Shown here piece after piece: positions 30,304 to 36,147 of a stretch of DNA of 41,368 bases. Numbering within the stretch: the first letter of the stretch is position 1; each line of letters begins with the position of its first letter. The DNA is from a virus. A program made the translations under genes and the position numbers. The stretch covers positions 1-41,368 of IMG/VR virus record IMGVR_UViG_3300036806_000012. The stretch is one strand, 5' to 3'. Under the pieces are notes generated by a model that saw only the letters and a program-made list of their open reading frames with translations, did no database searches and had not been told where the DNA came from.

Positions 30304-30960
30304 TCAGACAGGCGGTTCCCAGTCAGTGCTCTTCCGGCGCATGGCGTCCAGAAGCTGAGCCCTGGTCATCGCAGTGAGCTCGTTGTCAGTGGGATGCCTG
30401 TAGGCCCACGCCACGAGTTTTCCGTTCTTGATCCTGGGCTCCTTCAGACCAGTCATCTTGTCCTGTTCGGCTTCGGTTGGCCCGACATCGATGGAAGCGT
30501 TTTTGACGATCGGCCTTCCGGGCCAGGCTCCCTGCTTGTCCAGGCCGTGCGGATCGGGCAGACCTGCCGCCACGATCGCCTTCACGACGTCGGGCTCACT
30601 GGCAAGGTCCTTGGGGACCACGCCGTTGATGAACTCCGCCGCAAGACCCGGGTCCGTTAGCAGCTGGCCGTAGAACTGATCGAAGGCCGGCGATGTCAGG
30701 AACTCGTTCGAGATCTCATCGGACTTCACGAACTTGCTCCCAGTCTCACGATGGCCGTAGGACTTGGAGATGATGAACTTGAAGGTGTCGAGGATCTGCT
30801 TCGGGTCTCCGGACTCGGTGATGGCCTGCAGCTTGGCCGACATGCCTCCTTCCTCAGCCAGTTCCAGGTCGATCAGCTCCAGCTTGCTGAGGTGAAAGTA
30901 GTGTTCCTCTGTCACCTCCTCGTCGTCGAAGTTGGTGTACGTGATGGACTGCCTGATCAT
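30304..30960 (-). CDS. Conserved phage protein, possibly tail-assembly-chaperone-like
   Basis: A 218-residue protein with MIRQSITYTNFDDEEVTEEHYFHLSKLELIDLELAEEGG, DPKQILDTFKFIISKSYGHRETGSKFVKSDEISNEFLTSPAFDQFYGQLLTDPGLAAEFINGVVP. The N-terminal ~115 residues match a common phage family of this form (TYxDFNGxxxxExFYFNLtxxEL...ILKSYGxxSxDGrrFxKSxELSxxFxxTxAYxxLFxELAtD...FINGIVP). That family is sometimes annotated as a tail assembly chaperone. The C-terminal ~100 residues are extra. It is not next to the tape measure here, so the role is uncertain. It overlaps the DUF6275 gene by 4 nt. Confidence 0.6.
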   Translation of the reverse strand: MIRQSITYTNFDDEEVTEEHYFHLSKLELIDLELAEEGGMSAKLQAITESGDPKQILDTFKFIISKSYGHRETGSKFVKSDEISNEFLTSPAFDQFYGQLLTDPGLAAEFINGVVPKDLASEPDVVKAIVAAGLPDPHGLDKQGAWPGRPIVKNASIDVGPTEAEQDKMTGLKEPRIKNGKLVAWAYRHPTDNELTAMTRAQLLDAMRRKSTDWEPPV

Positions 30961-31310
30961 TCGGTCCCTCCCGCAGGGATCTTGAAGTTGTTGAGCTTCT
31001 TGTATACGTCCATGTAGAACTCTTCTTTGTGACCGTTGAAAGTCACTTCCCAGAGGATGCCGCGGACGACGCCTGAAGCTATGATCGTCTTCCAGTTCCC
31101 GAGAATCTTCGAGAACCAGACGATATAAATCATGTCAGGCGTGAGTTCTGGAGACTTGATGACGTCCCTGTGATCGTTGTAGTTCGCAACGACCATCGCC
31201 TTCGCCCTCTCCATGAACTTCTCAGCCTCGACGGGCCTGTTGGCTCGCCTTGCCTGAGACGGAGTCATGAGAACCGGAGATGGAGTTACGGCTACTATTC
31301 CCTCTGGCAT
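30957..31310 (-). CDS. DUF6275 family protein, copy 2
   Basis: A 117-residue protein with DMIYIVWFSKILGNWKTIIASGVVRGILWEVTFNGHKEEFYMDVYKKLNNFKIP, homologous to the 92-residue protein at 21379-21657. It has about 25 extra N-terminal residues, rich in Pro and Val, before the domain. The ATG is preceded by AGGAGATATTT. It is the first gene after promoter-like copy 3 and so opens the long operon that leads into replication. Confidence 0.75.
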   Translation of the reverse strand: MPEGIVAVTPSPVLMTPSQARRANRPVEAEKFMERAKAMVVANYNDHRDVIKSPELTPDMIYIVWFSKILGNWKTIIASGVVRGILWEVTFNGHKEEFYMDVYKKLNNFKIPAGGTE

Positions 31311-31336
31311 AAATATCTCCTTGTAGGTTTACTTCG

Positions 31337-31400
31337 AAAAATGCTAGACCACGAGTTTTGTGTATTATCTCGTGATCTTCGATTCGCTTAATGGCGAATC
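31337..31400 (-). promoter_or_regulatory. Structured leader with terminator-like hairpin
   Basis: Directly after copy 3 of the promoter-like motif, a perfect hairpin GATTCGC-6 nt-GCGAATC covers 31381-31400. A second stem of nine pairs (31369-31377 with 31347-31355) is followed by TAGCATTTTT. The ribosome binding site of the DUF6275 gene comes next. The arrangement resembles an attenuator. Confidence 0.5.
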
Positions 31401-31601
31401 TGGTTTCACTATAGTCCGTGTAATTCCTGCGAGCTCCTTTCTCATCTGGATTACATCGGATTTTGGCATCATTTTGCCAGTGAACTGGAAGCACGCAAGA
31501 CGAGTTCCTCTTGACACGATGTAGGGCCACATCACCCAGAACAGGAAATGACCCAGATGCGGGAAGAGTTTCCTGATCCAGCTAGAACTTGCCGTAATCA
31601 C
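31365..31601 (-). CDS. Possible small membrane protein (78 aa)
   Basis: From a GTG at 31601 the frame reads ITASSSWIRKLFPHLGHF, then LFWVMWPYIVSRGTRLACFQ, and ends SPLSESKITR. One transmembrane span is plausible. It overlaps the end of the DUF6353 gene by 20 nt, and its last ~20 codons run through promoter-like copy 3, which argues against part of it. No clear ribosome binding site is seen. I keep it as tentative because otherwise 31434-31581 would hold nothing. Confidence 0.35.
   Translation of the reverse strand: MITASSSWIRKLFPHLGHFLFWVMWPYIVSRGTRLACFQFTGKMMPKSDVIQMRKELAGITRTIVKPDSPLSESKITR
31405..31433 (-). promoter_or_regulatory. Promoter-like motif, copy 3
   Basis: The minus strand reads TCGCAGGA, 3 nt, ACACG, 3 nt, TATAGTGAA. 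It is identical in plan to copies 1 and 2 and lies about 95 nt upstream of the DUF6275 ATG. It would drive the operon that includes replication genes. Confidence 0.65.
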
Positions 31602-32364
31602 GCCTTGGAAGACGCGCATACCCCATGGCAAGGCAGGGTTGCCCATCGTCGGCCAGGTGTGAGGAGAAGATGAGCTCGATGAAGTTCTCGAGGTTCCATC
31701 CCAGTTCGTCGCCAATAGTGACGTCAGCCAGACCGAGAAGGCCATAGAACTCATTTTGGCTTGCGTACATATCGCCGCCGACAATTCGCCGGTTGATTTC
31801 GTTCTCAGACTGACGAATGGTTTCGATATCACTTTTGAAGTACCTCCCGGTAAGGGAGTCGTAGCACAGATTCTCACCGCCTTTCGTGATGATCACCTGC
31901 GTGCTACTTACAGGGCGATCATCGATCTGGTTCTTGGCGACGGCTTCTGTGACCTTGCGCTCCTTGGCAACGCCGATCTGGTTCAGGACTTCGTCTTTGT
32001 ACTCACGCAAGGCCGTATCTGCCAGTGTGTACGCACCGACAAGAGCTGCATTACGCCTCATGCCGACCTGGTTGGCTCCCACGACGCACCCGACAGTTGC
32101 GGCACCGGAGATCGCAGCTGGAATATAAACCTTCCAGCAAGCTTTCACTTTCTCTGTGAGAGGGAAGACTTCTCCCTCGACCCAGGAGTCAGAGCCAACC
32201 CATTTGTCTCTGGCTTCTTTGATCTTCTCACAGGCCCTTGGGCTGGCCTTGGCCGCCAGGATCGCTGTGGCGATGACTCCGCCTACAGCAAGACCTGACA
32301 AGATTGTAGGCGAGCTCTGGTTCATGGACTGCCCTGCTCGGCGCAGCCAAATTGGCATGGACAT
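31582..32364 (-). CDS. DUF6353 family membrane protein, copy 2
   Basis: A 260-residue protein with hydrophobic spans SPTILSGLAVGGVIATAILAA (~18-38) and YIPAAISGAATVGCVVGANQVG (~80-101). A helix AALVGAYTLADTALREYKDEV follows, and the C-terminal domain has LCYDSLTGRYFKSDIETIRQSENEINRRI, ASQNEFYGLLGLADVTIGDELGWN and IELIFSSHLADDGQPCLAMGY. This C-terminal pattern is typical of DUF6353 (recalled). It is a paralogue of 27873-28742. The Gly/Ala-rich double span suggests insertion into the host membrane. No known activity. Confidence 0.75.
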   Translation of the reverse strand: MSMPIWLRRAGQSMNQSSPTILSGLAVGGVIATAILAAKASPRACEKIKEARDKWVGSDSWVEGEVFPLTEKVKACWKVYIPAAISGAATVGCVVGANQVGMRRNAALVGAYTLADTALREYKDEVLNQIGVAKERKVTEAVAKNQIDDRPVSSTQVIITKGGENLCYDSLTGRYFKSDIETIRQSENEINRRIVGGDMYASQNEFYGLLGLADVTIGDELGWNLENFIELIFSSHLADDGQPCLAMGYARLPRRDYGKF

Positions 32365-32379
32365 GGTCTTCCTCTCTGA

Positions 32380-32414
32380 AAAATGAAAAGCCTTGAGCCC
32401 TTGTTACAGGGCTC
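32380..32414 (-). terminator. Probable intrinsic terminator
   Basis: GAGCCC-8 nt-GGGCTC (32414-32395 on the minus strand) is followed by AAGGCTTTTCATTTTT. A CCCC/GGGG pairing lies just upstream. It sits between the 59-residue gene and the DUF6353 gene and may reduce read-through. Confidence 0.55.
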
Positions 32415-32435
32415 TGTGGCTCCCCGGTTAAGGGG

Positions 32436-32615
32436 CTACTCCGAATCGTTCTTCGGGATGATGACTTCGTGGACGCGGGTTGCGACCTTGGCGATGAGGG
32501 CGTTCGCCACAACACCCAGCACCACAGTCACGGCGGTCGATGCGACGACAGCAGTGACCTGGCGCTTGGTGGATACGGCGTTGGTCTCTTCGGCAGGGGT
32601 CTCAATAGCGGTCAT
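32436..32615 (-). CDS. 59-residue single-pass membrane protein
   Basis: MTAIETPAEETNAVSTKRQ is followed by one hydrophobic span (VTAVVASTAVTVVLGVVANALI) and a charged end (AKVATRVHEVIIPKNDSE). ATG at 32615 with AGGAGAGG upstream; the frame reaches 32675, but that start would lie inside the promoter-like motif. Function unknown; small membrane proteins of this kind cluster here. Confidence 0.65.
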   Translation of the reverse strand: MTAIETPAEETNAVSTKRQVTAVVASTAVTVVLGVVANALIAKVATRVHEVIIPKNDSE

Positions 32616-32643
32616 TATGCCTCTCCTAAAACACGGTGTCGGG

Positions 32644-32671
32644 TTCACTATAGGGCATGTAAATCCTGCGA
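32644..32671 (-). promoter_or_regulatory. Promoter-like motif, copy 1
   Basis: The minus strand reads TCGCAGGA, 3 nt, ACATG, 3 nt, TATAGTGAA, about 30 nt before the ATG at 32615. A TTGCTC lies 17 nt upstream of TATAGT, but this -35 is not shared by the other copies. It follows a terminator-like hairpin at 32696-32735. Confidence 0.65.
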
Positions 32672-32695
32672 GCAAAAGTTGAGAGGCTATGTAAA

Positions 32696-32735
32696 CTGAG
32701 ACCCTGTGCAGCGGGGAAGTGCCACACAGGGGTCA
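32696..32735 (-). terminator. Hairpin after the 99-residue gene
   Basis: CTGA...CCCTGTG pairs with CACAGGG...TCAG around a 16-nt loop, and the minus-strand transcript continues GTTTAC. The T-run is weak. Placed between a gene end and a promoter-like motif, it probably separates two transcription units. Confidence 0.45.
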
Positions 32736-32762
32736 GTCGTCGGTCATTGATCGTCAGAAGTG

Positions 32763-33062
32763 TTACTGCTTGATCTTCGGCACGAAGCTCAGCGACTTCG
32801 ACGTGATCACATTGGCCTTCTCGAATCCGAGGATGAGTCCGATGCTGAGAAGCGTTCCTGCGATGCTGGCAATCATGTCAGGACTCACGGAATCTTGTTT
32901 CGCTCCAGCCTTGTCGGCGGTGCGAGCTTCCATGAGCGTTTTGATGTTGTCAGCTGCGAATCTCTTCTCTTCGTCGGTCTCCATTCCTGCGAACTCAGAG
33001 ATCAAGTGGGTAATGGTCTCGTCTAGTTCGTGAACTTCGTCCTTAGGCTTTCGGCTAAACAC
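32763..33062 (-). CDS. Conserved phage membrane protein (99 aa)
   Basis: Begins at GTG (33062) after AGAGGA. It has a charged helix (EVHELDETITHLISEFAGMETDEEKRFAADNIKTLMEAR), then SVSPDMIASIAGTLLSIGLILGFEKANVITSKSLSFV. The last part, VSPDxIxxIAxxLLxIxLILxxExxNVITSKAL, is a recurrent single-span membrane motif in phages of Gram-positive hosts (recalled). Function unknown. Promoter-like copy 2 lies 21 nt upstream, so the message has an almost leaderless start. Confidence 0.7.
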   Translation of the reverse strand: MFSRKPKDEVHELDETITHLISEFAGMETDEEKRFAADNIKTLMEARTADKAGAKQDSVSPDMIASIAGTLLSIGLILGFEKANVITSKSLSFVPKIKQ

Positions 33063-33082
33063 GTCAGTCCTCTCTTTTGACT

Positions 33083-33110
33083 TTCACTATATGACGTGTT
33101 TTTCCTGCGA
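33083..33110 (-). promoter_or_regulatory. Promoter-like motif, copy 2
   Basis: The minus strand reads TCGCAGGA, 3 nt, ACACG, 3 nt, TATAGTGAA. It lies directly between the holin stop and the 99-residue gene. No TTGACA-like -35 at 17 nt is present (TGATTC instead). Confidence 0.65.
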
Positions 33111-33111
33111 A

Positions 33112-33435
33112 TCAGGTCGGTGTCACCTTGAGGGTGATCGCCTTCTTCCCCGCGAGTTCTTCGACCGGAGTTGTGAGTTCCAGTGAATAAGTGTCCTTAG
33201 CCGGATCAGTCTTGTCGACCACAAGCTTGCCGTCAGACGGTGGTGTGTACGACGATGACGACAGATGCAGAGCCGCACCCAGGAACGTATCGATCGCAGA
33301 TATCGTTCCCACGACCTGCTCCACGGCGCCCAGATGCCAGATACCGGCCACAGCAGCGTAGAGAGTCGCTGCACCGGGTAGCCAGATCAAGGCGATCGGC
33401 TTGAGAAGGTTATAGAACTTGTTACTGAATGTCAC
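33112..33435 (-). CDS. Holin of the Dp-1 type
   Basis: A 107-residue protein beginning MTFSNKFYNLLKPIALIWLPGAATLYAAVAGIWHLGAVEQVVGTISAIDTFLGAALHLSSSSY. It fits the Dp-1-type holin family (KFYDxLKxxALxxLPAxGTLYxALAxIWGLPxxEQVVGTIxAxDTFLGxLL). Two membrane-compatible segments lie at ~10-33 and ~38-56. The C-terminal ~45 residues are polar. It would permeabilise the membrane so that the endolysin (12285-13130) reaches the wall. Confidence 0.85.
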   Translation of the reverse strand: MTFSNKFYNLLKPIALIWLPGAATLYAAVAGIWHLGAVEQVVGTISAIDTFLGAALHLSSSSYTPPSDGKLVVDKTDPAKDTYSLELTTPVEELAGKKAITLKVTPT

Positions 33436-33459
33436 GTTTGTCCTCTCTGAAGAAATAGA

Positions 33460-33717
33460 TCAGCAGCCAAGCTGCCTTGCAAGGCTAGCTCGCCGCAATT
33501 TGAGTTCCCATTCCCTTTCCACTTGAGAGTTGGGCGCTGCGCCTACAGGCTTTGTGATTGGATCCTTCAGGTGAATTGCAAGCACCTGACAGAACTTGTG
33601 GTTGTTGGTGGAAATCTCCCGAAGGCCCACAAGAAGAACCAGACCAGAAAGCATCATGGATATCAGAACCAGAACTACGTAAGGCCTGTTGACCTTGAAC
33701 CAGTGCATTATCCACAT
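33460..33717 (-). CDS. Small membrane protein with NNHKFC motif, paralogue of the next gene upstream
   Basis: 85 residues: after MWIMHWFKVNRP comes one transmembrane span (YVVLVLISMMLSGLVLLVGL), then STNNHKFCQVLAIHLKDP, a Pro-containing linker and a charged helix ending RQLGC. The span, the NNHKxCxV motif and the LGC end match the protein at 33708-33950. The C-terminal part is likely on the outer side. Proteins with a span plus (S/N)NxKWC motif occur near holins in actinobacteriophages; the function, perhaps in lysis, is unproven. Confidence 0.65.
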   Translation of the reverse strand: MWIMHWFKVNRPYVVLVLISMMLSGLVLLVGLREISTNNHKFCQVLAIHLKDPITKPVGAAPNSQVEREWELKLRRASLARQLGC

Positions 33718-33950
33718 CCAAGAGATCTGTCGAGTCTTACGAACTTCTGGTAAAACTCGTAGCTTTTCTCCCGGCTTGGATGCGCCTTCGGATCAGCAGG
33801 TTTAGGTACTGGCGTGATGATAATTGTGCTCACCACATCACACCATTTGTGGTTGTTGCTCCGCACGAAACTTATGCAGAACAGAATGCACATAGCCGAT
33901 AGCACCACAGAAACCGCGGCGAGCACGACATAAGCTCTTCGCTCTCTCAC
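33708..33950 (-). CDS. Small membrane protein with NNHKWC motif
   Basis: 80 residues starting at GTG (33950, AGAGGA upstream). It has RERRA, a span (YVVLAAVSVVLSAMCILFCI), then VRSNNHKWCDVVSTI, KPADPKAHPSREKSYEFYQKFVRLDRSLGCG. It is a clear duplicate of the following gene and overlaps it by 10 nt. Placed directly upstream of the holin, it may belong to the lysis cassette. Confidence 0.65.
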   Translation of the reverse strand: MRERRAYVVLAAVSVVLSAMCILFCISFVRSNNHKWCDVVSTIIITPVPKPADPKAHPSREKSYEFYQKFVRLDRSLGCG

Positions 33951-34203
33951 CGTTATCTTCCTCTGGGTGTGAAGGCAGCGACGGCTGCTCCGACTGATGG
34001 TGAGATGACGATGAGGATGGCCCAGGCTCGGACAAGATCGATATGATCGCGGCCCTTGCTGATGGCACCATGCACGCTAGCCCTATGAGAGCCAGATACC
34101 CGCTTGGAGTGGTCGCGTAGACCTGTTTCCAGATAATCCATGCGCCGAACCCCGTGAGAGCTATGTCTCGGAAGCTCTGACCTAGGACCGAAAACCATTT
34201 CAC
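33838..34203 (-). CDS. Two-span membrane protein, lysis region
   Basis: 121 residues with LTGFGAWIIWKQVYATTPSGYLALIGLACMVPSARAAIISIL (two membrane-compatible stretches). A Ser/His/Pro-rich tail (GPSSSSSHHQSEQPSLPSHP) follows. From memory, this plan (GxWxIWKQVYxxxPSxxLLxxGLALxVPA) is a recurring actinobacteriophage membrane protein near holins. The start appears to be GTG at 34203, close to GGGGAGAG. The frame overlaps the next gene by 113 nt, so the last ~35 residues may be of little importance. Confidence 0.6.
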   Translation of the reverse strand: MKWFSVLGQSFRDIALTGFGAWIIWKQVYATTPSGYLALIGLACMVPSARAAIISILSEPGPSSSSSHHQSEQPSLPSHPEEDNGERAKSLCRARRGFCGAIGYVHSVLHKFRAEQQPQMV

Positions 34204-34219
34204 CTCTCCCCGCCTTATG

Positions 34220-35323
34220 TTAGATACTAGAACTAGGTACCGTCTTCTGAAGTGACAATGTCGGATATGATCTGTCTCCGGTATCGTCTGAAGTAAATAT
34301 CTGTTCTGTAACGAGCATAAGGCTTACGTTCCCCATGTCATCACGTTCTTCTACAAGATCTCCGAGATTGTAATCCACCCCGTAAATATAGGGAACGGTC
34401 GGAGGTAGCTGGCCGTCAAAGCTGTAGATCTCTTGCTGGTCTCTGAGTGCCTGAAGACCTTCTTGCATCAGAGCAGAAGTGAGAGCGTCGCTTGCGTCGG
34501 CGTCGTTGCTGGAGTTCACAAGGAGAACTTTCCTGTCAGCTCCTGAAACGCTTGAGACAACTCCTGGAGCGTTAACAATTACAGCTCCATTCGTCGCAAA
34601 CACGTAAGCTACAGTCTTCAGCTGTGCAGTCGATACAAGCTGACTGATCTGCTGAAGAGTGTCGAGATTTGGGTCAAATATGATTGGCGACATGATGCTT
34701 TGACCAGTCGTCAAATCATTACCTGTGTAAACCTCGAAATAGATCTGACCAGTCTCGCCGTTTCTGACCATTCTGAACCCGAGGCTGTATGTATCGCAGA
34801 CTGTCTTGATGGCGTTGTAGAGCGTGTCAGGAGGCGACGTCACTGTGACTACAACCGCAGGAAGCGGAATGTTTCCTGGCTGTAGGAGTCTCCCGCCAAT
34901 GTAGAACGGAATATCGTCGTTGTCGCTGATCGCACCGTCAACGCAAACTGCGTTGAACATGAACTGAACTATGACGTCAGGAGACCCTGTGATCACCCAG
35001 TTAGGTGTCGCAGTGGTACTCGCAAGAGCCGGCATAGCAACACGATCATCAAGCAAAGCCTCTATCGATCTTCCGGCGACAGTGAGATTTCTGGAACCGT
35101 CTTCATCAGTATCGTCAGAGACACTGTCGACAACCATGACTCTGTATGATCCTTGCATGGCCAGCATTGTCCTGGGCGCAAGCATCATCTTGCAGTCTGT
35201 GCTGTATGGTGCGACTATCTGAAAGTCACCGAATGCGGAATATCGTTCAGTCCAGACGAACGATGTGTATTCTTCAATGACTTCATTACGGCGAAGTGCA
35301 TCGTCCAGGGTATACCATTCCAT
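34220..35323 (-). CDS. Gp37-like tail-tip (Tal/baseplate hub type) protein
   Basis: A 367-residue protein starting MEWYTLDDALRRNEVIEEYTSFVWTERYSAFGDFQIVAP. It fits the ReqiPepy6 Gp37-like family of tail proteins (DALLRRExVIDxFxSxIWTERYSAYGDFxLV...). Other conserved parts are VVDSVSDDTDEDGSRNLTVAGRSIEALLDDRV and DTLYNAIKTVCDTYSLGFRMV. It follows Dit and would form the hub at the tail tip. The ATG overlaps the Dit stop (TGATG); the open frame continues to 35446, but that part lies inside Dit. Confidence 0.85.
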   Translation of the reverse strand: MEWYTLDDALRRNEVIEEYTSFVWTERYSAFGDFQIVAPYSTDCKMMLAPRTMLAMQGSYRVMVVDSVSDDTDEDGSRNLTVAGRSIEALLDDRVAMPALASTTATPNWVITGSPDVIVQFMFNAVCVDGAISDNDDIPFYIGGRLLQPGNIPLPAVVVTVTSPPDTLYNAIKTVCDTYSLGFRMVRNGETGQIYFEVYTGNDLTTGQSIMSPIIFDPNLDTLQQISQLVSTAQLKTVAYVFATNGAVIVNAPGVVSSVSGADRKVLLVNSSNDADASDALTSALMQEGLQALRDQQEIYSFDGQLPPTVPYIYGVDYNLGDLVEERDDMGNVSLMLVTEQIFTSDDTGDRSYPTLSLQKTVPSSSI

Positions 35324-36147
35324 CAGATACCCCCGATCTTTGCCGTGTATGTCAAATCGTACGGAACTCCGTTTCCGAGTGAATAAGCCCTGAATTGATT
35401 GATGCCCTTCTTCAGGGTAATCCAGGTCGGGAATGCATCCACCCAATAGAGAATCGACGAGGTAACGCCGTCTCTTGTGAGGGTCACACTCCTGAAACCT
35501 GGAACGGAGTTCACGATTATGACATCGCCATCTGTGAAAGTCGCACCTGTTATACCGAACTGCTGAACTATTCCGTCTGGAGCGATGTTGTACAAGATGA
35601 CACTTGTCATATCACGGTTCACGTTCAGGGTAAATATAACCCCTGTGTCTGTGGTCCCTTGATAGTCGACCATGTTCGCGTTTGTGTTCGGAACGGTCTC
35701 AGAGCTGAGATTGGTCATCTCAGGGAAATAGAAATCAGGATCGTAGCAGATCAGTGAAATATCGACCTGCGGGTCGGCCGAGAACATGCTGTTTTCGCAG
35801 CTCTCGACCTGACCCGTAGTCACGACGTATTCGACGTTGTCAAGAAAGAATGCCAGATCTACCACTGCCTTGGTCGTGAAATATGAATACAAGGCATCTC
35901 TGAGCGACTGCACGGTTGTCGTCACGTAGTCCGGCTCAAGGCCGACACTGATCGTTATGTTCCGTGGATCACGACGGGCATTCTGGAACTGAGCCCCGTC
36001 AACTTGCGACAACGTCGAAGACGTCAGCGTTGCCTTGACAGGGTTCAGTCCCTCGATGTCCTTTACCACGTAACCGGCAGAAGAATCCTGCATCGGGAGC
36101 TGCAGCGTGTTACCGCGTGAGTTTGTTACTTCCACCTGCGTTAGCAC
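35323..36147 (-). CDS. Distal tail protein (Dit-like)
   Basis: A 274-residue protein between tape measure and hub, in the standard Dit position. It has VVKDIEGLNPVKATLTSSTLSQVDGAQFQNARRDPRNITISVGLEPDY, SLICYDPDFYFPE and a galectin-like C-terminal half (VTLTRDGVTSSILYWVDAFPTWITLKKGINQFRAYS). The start is a GTG (36147) that lies 38 nt inside the tape-measure gene. Dit rings join the tail tube to the tip. Confidence 0.8.
   Translation of the reverse strand: MLTQVEVTNSRGNTLQLPMQDSSAGYVVKDIEGLNPVKATLTSSTLSQVDGAQFQNARRDPRNITISVGLEPDYVTTTVQSLRDALYSYFTTKAVVDLAFFLDNVEYVVTTGQVESCENSMFSADPQVDISLICYDPDFYFPEMTNLSSETVPNTNANMVDYQGTTDTGVIFTLNVNRDMTSVILYNIAPDGIVQQFGITGATFTDGDVIIVNSVPGFRSVTLTRDGVTSSILYWVDAFPTWITLKKGINQFRAYSLGNGVPYDLTYTAKIGGI

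Noticed and set aside
31222-31530. Minus-strand frame of 102 codons
   Set aside because: Overlaps the better-supported DUF6275 gene, crosses the promoter-like motif and has no ribosome binding site.
31405-33110. Ordinary sigma-70 promoter interpretation of the conserved motif
   Set aside because: Only one copy has even a weak -35 at 17 nt, whereas the spacer region is conserved in all, so a plain host promoter does not explain the element.
33953-34198. Alternative minus-strand frame of 81 codons in the lysis region
   Set aside because: It has a well-placed start but a polar, Arg/His-rich translation; the overlapping 121-codon frame has membrane spans and a recognisable pattern.
35324-35446. 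N-terminal extension of the Gp37-like protein
   Set aside because: It lies inside Dit in another frame, and the family begins at the MEWYTLDD start that overlaps the Dit stop.
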